Origin: an uncultured Eubacteriales bacterium
GTDB lineage: Bacteria; Bacillota_A; Clostridia; Christensenellales; Aristaeellaceae
Direction: 5' to 3'
Length of the DNA: 10,576 nucleotides
Assembly: GCA_900321945.1 (NCBI GenBank)
Contig: ONXY01000013.1
Coordinates: 1 to 10,576 of the forward strand
Part shown: positions 1 to 4,888 of the stretch, piece by piece
Layout of the letters: each line of letters starts with the position of its first letter
How positions within the stretch are numbered: position 1 is the stretch's first letter
The notes under the pieces: model-generated
Told to the model about the DNA's origin: nothing
Databases searched by the model: none
The model's input: only the letters and a program-made list of their open reading frames with translations
Translations under genes and position numbers: made by a program

Positions 1-199
1 AGTATAAGGAAGCATTCCGCCACGGACCGCCGCGCGTTTCCGGCCGAAACCGGCTGAACAACTGAAAACAACTGAAAAGCCAAAAAATAAAAACTGCCAC
101 CCTCTCTATGTCCTGCGTATGAATGTGTGTCAGGCGAAAAACCTGACGGAAATGAAAGAAAGCTTCCGCGGAGCGGAGGATGAAAGAGAGGATACGGCA
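1..199. other. Upstream leader region of the SH3 gene, no gene seen
   Basis: No convincing gene lies here. Visible structure: a small dyad GTTTC/GAAAC (36-50) without a T-tract; a 10-bp exact tandem duplication ACAACTGAAA at 58-67 and 68-77; a perfect 6-bp hairpin GTCAGG/CCTGAC at 129-147 with an A-rich loop; and a 7-bp hairpin (one G-T pair) at 163-179 just before the start region of the next gene. The two hairpins may form part of its 5' leader. I could not match them to a known riboswitch class. No strong -35/-10 pair was found; TATG-type hexamers near 107-123 lack a good partner. Confidence 0.5.
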
Positions 200-757
200 A
201 TGAAAAAGATTCTCAGCATTGTGATGGTTCTGATGATGGCAGTCGGCCTGATGATTCCGGTTTTCGCCTCCGCGGCAGGCATTGAGAGCGGAGAATACGC
301 GTGGGTGAACTGCGCGGACGGCAAGACCCTGAACGTCCGGACGGAGCCCCGGAAGAGCTCCAAGGCTCTGTACCGGGCGGAGTGCGGCACGAAGCTGTTC
401 GTGATCGAAAAGGTCAACGGCGAGTGGGCCCGCGTCAGCAGGGACGGGAAGCCCACCGGCTACGTGATGACGAAGTTCCTGGTGGCTTCCAAGCCGGGCA
501 AGTATGAGATTACCGAACGGGACGACAACTTCAGGTCCGTGAATCCCTACAGGGTGACGGCGGTGGCGCGCGGCAAAAACACGGACGAGAGCGTGGGCCT
601 CCGTGTGAAGCCCAACAAGACCGCGGGCGCGATCCGCCGCCTGACGGCCGGGGACACGCTGGAAGTGCTCGCGGTCGGTAAGACATGGAGCCGGGTGAAG
701 GACGTGAAGACCGGGAGAACCGGATACGTGGCCAACGATTATATCGCCAGGGTCTGA
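200..757 (+). CDS. Secreted protein with two bacterial SH3-like repeats
   Basis: Predicted exported 185-residue protein. The start at 200 is preferred to the in-frame ATG at 119. It is preceded by a GAGAGGA ribosome site and immediately gives a classical signal peptide: MKK, then a hydrophobic stretch of about 18 residues, ending in a small-residue ASAAG cleavage region near residue 27. The mature part has two SH3-like repeats. The first (about residues 32-94) has the LNVRTEP start and a GYVMTKF end; the second (about 115-183) has GLRVKPN, a W-SRV core and a GYVANDYI end. These are typical SH3_3 / SH3b signatures. In the family such repeats usually bind peptidoglycan or cell-wall peptides. 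No catalytic domain is present, so an adaptor or wall-sensing role is inferred. It is monocistronic, ending at two stacked terminators and converging on azlD. Confidence 0.85.
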   Translation: MKKILSIVMVLMMAVGLMIPVFASAAGIESGEYAWVNCADGKTLNVRTEPRKSSKALYRAECGTKLFVIEKVNGEWARVSRDGKPTGYVMTKFLVASKPGKYEITERDDNFRSVNPYRVTAVARGKNTDESVGLRVKPNKTAGAIRRLTAGDTLEVLAVGKTWSRVKDVKTGRTGYVANDYIARV

Positions 758-780
758 CCGGCGGTTGAATATAGATTGAA

Positions 781-814
781 CCGGGGAGCCGGGACGGCTC
801 TCCGGATTTTCTTT
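781..814 (+). terminator. Rho-independent terminator 1 after the SH3 gene
   Basis: A 10-bp stem CCGGGGAGCC / GGCTCTCCGG with one G-T pair and a 5-nt GGGAC loop, followed by ATTTTCTTT. It begins 23 nt after the stop codon of the SH3 gene, the expected place for its terminator. Confidence 0.75.
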
Positions 815-815
815 A

Positions 816-860
816 CCGGGGGCCGCGGTTCCTCAGGCTCCCGCGGCCCCCGGCTTTTTT
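816..860 (+). terminator. Rho-independent terminator 2 (tandem)
   Basis: A perfect 13-bp GC-rich stem (816-828 with 841-853, CCGGGGGCCGCGG and its complement), a 12-nt loop, then CTTTTTT. It starts 1 nt after the first terminator's T-tract, so the two act in series and would insulate the convergent minus-strand operon from readthrough. The minus direction has no good T-tract. Confidence 0.85.
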
Positions 861-935
861 CGGACACGGTTCCGGGAGAAAAGAACGGGATCCCGGATGT
901 TACGGCCTGTCCGGAAGCGCGGAGGCGAATACGGG

Positions 936-975
936 AAACGGCGGACGCGCGCGTCAGGGCGGCGTCCGCCGTTTT
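936..975 (-). terminator. Hairpin terminator after azlD
   Basis: A perfect 13-bp stem AAACGGCGGACGC (936-948) / GCGTCCGCCGTTT (962-974) starts 2 nt past the azlD stop codon on the minus strand. The minus-strand 3' side ends in only TTT, while the plus-strand side ends in TTTT, so it may work in both directions as a shared convergent terminator. The weak T-tract keeps confidence moderate. Confidence 0.65.
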
Positions 976-976
976 A

Positions 977-1300
977 TCAGCCGGCAAAAACCAGCTGAAT
1001 CAGCGCCATATAGACTGCTGTTCCTCCGAGAATGCTCAGAAGAGAATTCCGTTTCCAGAGATGCAGCCCCACGACGGCCAGACCGGAGATGATTTCCGGA
1101 ACGCCGAAGGGAGACCGGGTCAGCACGGTGTCCTTCAGACAGTAGACCACCAGCATGCCGATGATGGCCGCGGGCAGAACCTCCCCGAGCCAGGCGATAA
1201 AGGGCGGCGTCCGCTTCCGGAAAAGCAGAAAGGGAAGGAAACGCAGCAGAATGGTTACGGCGGCCATTGCGGCCACCAGCAGCGCGGCGTGCGTGTTCAT
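977..1300 (-). CDS. azlD: AzlD-family branched-chain amino acid transport protein (small subunit)
   Basis: 107-residue membrane protein. With AzlC it forms the two-component AzlCD (LIV-E) exporter known to export branched-chain amino acids and their analogues. Visible AzlD hallmarks are an N-terminal helix ending in ILLRFLPFLLF, a LGEVLPAAIIGMLVVYCL segment, the LHLWKRN motif and a GGTAVYM C-terminal helix, giving about four membrane segments. Length fits the family (about 100-110). The ATG at 1300 overlaps the azlC stop codon by 4 nt (ATGA), indicating translational coupling; a longer upstream reading in this frame would run through azlC and has no ribosome site. It is the last gene of the cluster and is followed at once by a hairpin terminator. 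Confidence 0.92.
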   Translation of the reverse strand: MNTHAALLVAAMAAVTILLRFLPFLLFRKRTPPFIAWLGEVLPAAIIGMLVVYCLKDTVLTRSPFGVPEIISGLAVVGLHLWKRNSLLSILGGTAVYMALIQLVFAG

Positions 1301-1986
1301 ACGGTTTTCCCTCCCAGTCTGCCCTTCAGGAGGGTCAGGATCAGCGTGATCAGCAGCATGGCCGGGATCAGAAAACGCTCCGGTCCGAACAGCAGCAGGC
1401 ACAGCAGTGTGGACAGGAGCCCCGTAAGAGCCGGAATATGCTCCTTCGTTCGGAGCCACTGCTCGGTGAAGGACGCGATGAACAGCGCGGTCATGGAGAA
1501 TTCGATGCCGGCCGAGGAGAACGGCAGCACCGCGCCGAGAAGACTGCCCAGAACGCAGCCTGAAATCCAGTACAGATGGTTGAAAAGGGAGACCAGAAAG
1601 CGGTAAAAATCCGCGTGCTCCCGGTCCGGCGTCTCTCCGTCGCAGAGGAGGGAATAGGTTTCGTCCGTCAGGGCGAAGATCAGATAGGGTTTGTATTTAC
1701 CGGCGTTCTTATACCGGCCGGTCATGGAGATGCTGTAAAACAGATGCCGGGCGTTCACCATCACGGTCGTCAGGACGGTCGTCAGAACGCCCGCCCCGCC
1801 GGCCAGCAGGCCAACGCCGACATACTGCATGGAGCCGGCGTAGACGGCGGCGGCCATCGCGAACGCCCAGACGGGGCCGAAACCGGCGTTTCTCAGCAGA
1901 ATTCCGAATCCGATTCCCAGGACGATATATCCCGCCATGACGGGAAGAGACTTCAGGAACGCTTTTCTGAAGATCACGGACTTCAT
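1297..1986 (-). CDS. azlC: AzlC-family branched-chain amino acid exporter (large subunit)
   Basis: 229-residue polytopic membrane protein, the large subunit of the AzlCD exporter. Family signatures are clear: PVMAGYIVLGIGFGILL near residues 15-31, the AVYAGSMQYV segment (about 47-56), MVNARHLFYSISM (about 76-88) and the FALTDETYSLL motif (about 104-114), followed by several hydrophobic helices. Length is typical. The start is supported by AGGAAGGAAG about 5 nt upstream on the minus strand. It lies 57 nt downstream of the YunG-like gene with no terminator or clear promoter between them, and overlaps azlD by 4 nt. In Bacillus subtilis azlBCD is controlled by AzlB (Lrp family); no such regulator is seen here, so control by the upstream cluster promoter is inferred. 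Confidence 0.93.
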   Translation of the reverse strand: MKSVIFRKAFLKSLPVMAGYIVLGIGFGILLRNAGFGPVWAFAMAAAVYAGSMQYVGVGLLAGGAGVLTTVLTTVMVNARHLFYSISMTGRYKNAGKYKPYLIFALTDETYSLLCDGETPDREHADFYRFLVSLFNHLYWISGCVLGSLLGAVLPFSSAGIEFSMTALFIASFTEQWLRTKEHIPALTGLLSTLLCLLLFGPERFLIPAMLLITLILTLLKGRLGGKTV

Positions 1987-2043
1987 ATGTCTTCCTTCCT
2001 CCGACGGCTTTTCCGCTTCCGGACGGCCGCGCGGGCGGCGCTT

Positions 2044-2478
2044 TCAGTCGCCGAAACGTTCCAGCAGGTTCCGTTTCAGCAGTTCGTACCGGAGACGCTT
2101 TTCCCCCTTCGCGAAATGGACCTCCCGGAACTGCTCCGGGTTTCCCTCATAACACAGCCTTTCATTTCCGAACTGCTCGCTGGTCAGGTCGAACACGCAG
2201 TCCCCGACGACGTTGTAGCAGTGAACGTTTCCGTCTTTCAGGAGAACGCCGTACACTCTGCCTCCGAAGAAATCCTGCGCCAGAAACGCTGTCACCGAGC
2301 ACTGGCCCAGGGTCCGGTTTTCGGGCGTCCAGTCCGCCCGCATTCTCGGCGCGCAGGTTTCGGCGCACCAGACCTCTGTCAGCGCGTCGTACAGATCCCG
2401 GGGCGTCCGGATTCCGGGACAGCCGCCGCCGACGGCCGGAACGCCGGCCGTTTCCCATCCGTAGAAACGGTACTCCAT
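2044..2478 (-). CDS. YunG-like protein of unknown function
   Basis: 144-residue soluble protein resembling the uncharacterised YunG group. That recognition is from memory of the motif pattern, so moderate. Motifs visible in order: W50-TPEN, GQCSVTA (58-64), FFGG (70-73), VHCYN (85-89) and FDLTSEQF (96-103), then a basic C-terminal helix. A conserved Cys60, His86 and Asp97 in that order resembles a papain- or transglutaminase-like triad, but catalysis is only an inference. The start at 2478 has a GGAGG site 8 nt upstream; the longer reading from 2535 would overlap the upstream gene and lacks a ribosome site. There is no signal peptide or membrane segment. It sits between the ThrE-like subunits (40 nt) and azlC (57 nt), all co-directional, so it is probably co-transcribed with two amino acid exporters. 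Confidence 0.75.
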   Translation of the reverse strand: MEYRFYGWETAGVPAVGGGCPGIRTPRDLYDALTEVWCAETCAPRMRADWTPENRTLGQCSVTAFLAQDFFGGRVYGVLLKDGNVHCYNVVGDCVFDLTSEQFGNERLCYEGNPEQFREVHFAKGEKRLRYELLKRNLLERFGD

Positions 2479-2518
2479 CTTTTTTCCTCCTTCCGGAAAG
2501 CCGGCGGACCGGCGGACG

Positions 2519-2962
2519 TCAGACGTGCTTTTCATGAATGAGCCGGTCCAGATAACTGCCCATGACCAGCCCCAGGGAGGTCATCACGATGATGATCATC
2601 GCCTCGGTCCCGATGCCGGCCCCCTGAGCCATGTGCCCCTGGCCCAGGCTGGCCATCGTCCTGTACAGCGCCAGCCCGGGAACCACAGGGACGATGGAGG
2701 ACATCAGAAACACGGTGTTGATGATCCGCATCCGCCTGGCGCAGAGATGCCCCGCGACAGAGCCGAACAGGGATCCGCAGAACACGGCCAGGTAATCGGA
2801 CAGACCGGTCCGCGGAAGAAGCCAGTAGATCAGGTAAACCATTACGGCGATCATCCCGGAGGGAAACAGCGCTTTCCGCGGAACCCGCGCCAGCATGGCG
2901 AAGCCGAGCGTTCCGAAAAAAGAACCCAGAATACAGCGAAGGACGTCGGAAAAAGAAATCAC
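2519..2962 (-). CDS. Threonine/serine exporter family, small subunit (ThrE C-terminal-like)
   Basis: 147-residue membrane protein matching the C-terminal half of ThrE (ThrE_2/DUF3815 type), one part of a split threonine/serine exporter. Seen: a GSFFGTLGFAMLARVPRKALF opening, the CARRMRIINTVFL segment, the VPVVPGLALYRTM motif (about 91-103) and a last helix ending GLVMGSYLDR, about five membrane segments in all. The GTG at 2962 is chosen as the start because it overlaps the large-subunit stop by 4 nt (GTGA) and has GGAGGT 6 nt upstream. The longer reading in this frame (to 3322) is antiparallel noise inside the large-subunit gene: it is Arg/Gly-rich and lacks membrane character. The coupling implies co-expression with the large subunit. 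Confidence 0.88.
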   Translation of the reverse strand: MISFSDVLRCILGSFFGTLGFAMLARVPRKALFPSGMIAVMVYLIYWLLPRTGLSDYLAVFCGSLFGSVAGHLCARRMRIINTVFLMSSIVPVVPGLALYRTMASLGQGHMAQGAGIGTEAMIIIVMTSLGLVMGSYLDRLIHEKHV

Positions 2963-3753
2963 AGCCCACCTCCGAAAATCAGCCGGATCAGCGCCGGAGA
3001 AAGCAGGGCTCCTCCCGCGATCAGACACGCGGTGAGCAGGGCGGACGCTCCGTGGGACAGACCGGAAACCATGTCGCCCCGCAGCGTGTCCTGCACGGCG
3101 TTGGTCATGGCCAGTCCGGGCACCAGCGGCATCAGCGCGCCGGCCACGACGGACTCCGCGTTCAGACCGGGAATCCAGTGCGAGGCCAGCCCGGGCAGAA
3201 ACGCGGTCAGCAGGCCGCCCAGAATGCAGAAGGCGATTCCCGGATCCCGGATCAGGGAAAGAAGATAGCCGAGCCCCTGCACCAGCATGGCGATGGCCGC
3301 GCTCAGAAGCGCTTCGCGCCATCCGCCCATGAACAGAAAGACGAATCCCGCGGCGCAGACGGCGGCGGACAGCATAGGACGAAGAACCGGCTTCCGTCCG
3401 CCGGAAACGGCGATTCCCTGAAGCTTTTCAAGGGCGGCCTCCGGGCTCAGACTGCCGGAAGCGGCGTCCCGGGAGATCTGATTGACCTCGTTGACCAGGG
3501 TCAGATCGGTACCCTGGCGGCGAACCCTCTTCAGGCCGGTCTCCAGTTTTCCCTCCGGCGTCCTGTAACTGACAAAATGCCCGCTGGGAACGGCGAAGCT
3601 TTCCACCTGACGCAGCCCGAAGCCCCCGCCCATCCGGCAGACCGTCTCCTCCGCGCGGAACGTCTCGCCGCCGTTTTCCATGATCAGGCTCGCGGCCAGC
3701 TGAAGCGCCTCCATTTCGGGGCCCGGGGAGGCGTCTGAAATCTCTGGAAGCAA
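2959..3753 (-). CDS. Threonine/serine exporter family, large subunit (ThrE N-terminal-like)
   Basis: 264-residue protein matching the N-terminal part of ThrE (ThrE_1/DUF1212). The soluble N-terminal third has ASLIMENGGETFRAEETV (about 21-38) and FAVPSGHFVSY (about 53-63), typical of the family, then about five membrane helices from residue 126 on. It includes the ALMPLVPGLAMTNAVQD motif (206-222), which mirrors the VPVVPG motif of the small subunit. Together the two form a split proton-driven amino acid exporter. The start is a TTG at 3753 with AAGGGGG about 9 nt upstream; the internal ATG (Met14) has no ribosome site, so TTG is favoured with some doubt. It is first in the minus-strand cluster, 34 nt downstream of a perfect TATAAT. 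Confidence 0.87.
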   Translation of the reverse strand: MLPEISDASPGPEMEALQLAASLIMENGGETFRAEETVCRMGGGFGLRQVESFAVPSGHFVSYRTPEGKLETGLKRVRRQGTDLTLVNEVNQISRDAASGSLSPEAALEKLQGIAVSGGRKPVLRPMLSAAVCAAGFVFLFMGGWREALLSAAIAMLVQGLGYLLSLIRDPGIAFCILGGLLTAFLPGLASHWIPGLNAESVVAGALMPLVPGLAMTNAVQDTLRGDMVSGLSHGASALLTACLIAGGALLSPALIRLIFGGGL

Positions 3754-3789
3754 AGAAGATATCCCCCTTCCGACGGATTGTACGGAAAT

Positions 3790-3817
3790 ATTATACGCGC
3801 GAAACGGCCGCGCGCAA
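3790..3817 (-). promoter_or_regulatory. Promoter of the amino acid exporter cluster
   Basis: On the minus strand, a perfect -10 TATAAT (3795-3790) lies 16 nt after a weak -35 TTGCGC (3817-3812). It sits 36 nt before the TTG start of the ThrE-like large subunit and is the only strong -10 seen upstream of the five minus-strand genes. Confidence 0.6.
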
Positions 3818-3827
3818 TCGCCGGCGG

Positions 3828-3893
3828 AAAAAAGCCCGGACAGATCCCGACGCCCGGCCGGGAGCTTCCGTTCGGGCCGCTCCCGACGGGATC
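3828..3893 (-). terminator. Probable terminator of the esterase gene
   Basis: Reading the minus strand after the esterase stop, GATCCCG...CGGGATC (3893-3887 with 3849-3843) encloses CGGGAGC/GCTCCCG arms (3885-3879 with 3865-3859) around a 13-nt loop. A six-T tract follows at 3833-3828. An alternative GCCCGAAC/GTCCGGGC pairing (7 of 8) sits directly against the T-tract. The long asymmetric bulge lowers confidence. It separates the esterase from the exporter promoter. Confidence 0.5.
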
Positions 3894-3916
3894 GCGGACG
3901 CTGCCGGCCGTACCGG

Positions 3917-4702
3917 TCAGGCGAACATCCAGCGTACGATTTTAACGATATACTCGCTCCAGAAAACCATGTTGTGCTCTCCGGGCGACTCGAAGTACTC
4001 GTGAGGAATCTTTTCCTCCAGCAGGAAACGGTGGAACGCGCGGTTCGGCTCGATCAGGAAATCTTCGGTTCCGCAGCATAGATAGAGATCCGGGATTTTC
4101 GCCCCCGCGTCCCGGAGACGACGGATCAGAACCTCGGGGTTCACGTCCCGCGTTTCCGCGGTTTCAAGATCGCCGAAGCAGGACCGGTAGTATTCATAGT
4201 TCGCGACGGCGTTGCTTTCGCCGGGCTTCATGCGGGCGATCTCGTGGACGATCAGCGCGGAGGAAAGGGCGCCGGCCTTTCCGAAACGGTCCGGATGCGC
4301 CATCGCGAGATGAACCGCGCCGAAACCGCCCATGGACATGCCGGCGATATACGTATCCTCCGGGGACCGCGCGAGGCCGAAGGTTTTCCGGACGTAATCC
4401 ACCAGTTCCACGCCGACGAACCGGTCAAAAGCATGCCCGGTGGCGGGGCCGTCGAGATAGAAGGAATTCTCCGCGGAGGGCATGACGACCGCGAAGTTGT
4501 ACTTTCCGGGCAGGTCCTCCGGAACCCAGTTGCCGGATTTGCCGGTATAGCCGTGCAGCAGGAAAAGGGTTTTCATGGGCCGCCGGCTGTACGCGGTTTC
4601 CTTCCGGGACGCGCCGGCGGGAATATCGTTGGGGATCAGAACCTGAAACGTGGTGCTTCGGCGGAGAGAATCGGAGTAAAACTCGACCAGAAACTTTGCC
4701 AT
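3917..4702 (-). CDS. Esterase D-family alpha/beta hydrolase (acyl esterase)
   Basis: 261-residue alpha/beta hydrolase of the esterase D / tributyrin esterase group (PF00756), which includes acetyl and feruloyl esterases. Seen: the LFLLHGYTG oxyanion region (46-54), the nucleophile elbow GMSMGG with Ser123, Asp214 in CGTEDFL and His243 in GEHNMVFW, a complete catalytic triad in the right order. Length is normal and no signal peptide is present, so it is cytoplasmic. The start at 4702 has GGAGG 11 nt upstream. It is divergent from the GH3 gene and shares a regulatory region with it. This suggests de-esterification of imported plant-derived sugars, for example acetylated or feruloylated oligosaccharides, before glycosidic cleavage. 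Substrate is inferred only; simple acyl esters are an alternative. Confidence 0.88.
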   Translation of the reverse strand: MAKFLVEFYSDSLRRSTTFQVLIPNDIPAGASRKETAYSRRPMKTLFLLHGYTGKSGNWVPEDLPGKYNFAVVMPSAENSFYLDGPATGHAFDRFVGVELVDYVRKTFGLARSPEDTYIAGMSMGGFGAVHLAMAHPDRFGKAGALSSALIVHEIARMKPGESNAVANYEYYRSCFGDLETAETRDVNPEVLIRRLRDAGAKIPDLYLCCGTEDFLIEPNRAFHRFLLEEKIPHEYFESPGEHNMVFWSEYIVKIVRWMFA

Positions 4703-4739
4703 TGCGGACAGGCCTCCTTCATGAATATCTGCCGCGGTT

Positions 4740-4769
4740 ATGATAACAGGAGAAAGGCCGGATCCGCAA
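4740..4769 (-). promoter_or_regulatory. Extended -10 promoter of the esterase gene
   Basis: On the minus strand, TGT followed by TATCAT (4745-4740), an extended -10 matching the consensus at 5 of 6 positions, lies 18 nt after a partial -35 TTGCGG (4769-4764). It is 37 nt before the esterase ATG. Confidence 0.6.
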
Positions 4770-4793
4770 GCTTTTTTCCGGGCTTTTTTCCGG
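4770..4793. repeat. 12-bp exact tandem duplication with A-tracts
   Basis: GCTTTTTTCCGG occurs twice back to back (4770-4781 and 4782-4793). Read on the minus strand it places two AAAAAA tracts 12 bp apart just upstream of the esterase -35, the position of an UP element. A bending or UP-element role is inferred. Confidence 0.7.
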
Positions 4794-4813
4794 GAAGAGG
4801 GGGCGGAGGAAGG

Positions 4814-4842
4814 TTGACAGAAAGCGCTTTCTATGGTAAATC
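4814..4842 (+). promoter_or_regulatory. Promoter of the GH3 gene
   Basis: A perfect -35 TTGACA (4814-4819), 17-nt spacer and a weak -10 TAAATC (4837-4842) preceded by TGG, forming an extended -10. It lies 46 nt upstream of the GH3 ATG. The weak -10 fits a promoter under control. Confidence 0.6.
4819..4832. promoter_or_regulatory. LacI/CcpA-family-like operator in the GH3 promoter
   Basis: A 14-bp perfect palindrome AGAAAGCGCTTTCT sits directly between the -35 and -10 of the GH3 promoter and overlaps the last base of the -35. The AAAGCGCTTT core with a central CG is typical of LacI-family operators and of catabolite-responsive elements bound by CcpA. Occupancy there would block RNA polymerase. 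No LacI-type gene is in the window. Confidence 0.75.
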
Positions 4843-4888
4843 AGTAGAACAGAAAAAATGCGGACACTTGCAGAGGAGGCGTAAATCA

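Noticed and set aside
119..199. N-terminal extension of the SH3 protein from the ATG at 119
   Set aside because: It would bury the signal peptide 27 residues inside, and the ATG at 200 has a ribosome site.
776..2541. Plus-strand open frames opposite azlC/azlD and the YunG-like gene
   Set aside because: Composition is rich in Arg, Gln, Gly and Pro with no domain, and the opposite strand carries well-matched families with overlaps and ribosome sites.
2963..3322. Extension of the small ThrE-like subunit upstream of the GTG at 2962
   Set aside because: The added part is Arg/Gly-rich, overlaps the large-subunit gene in another frame and lacks membrane or family character; the GTG has a strong GGAGGT site.
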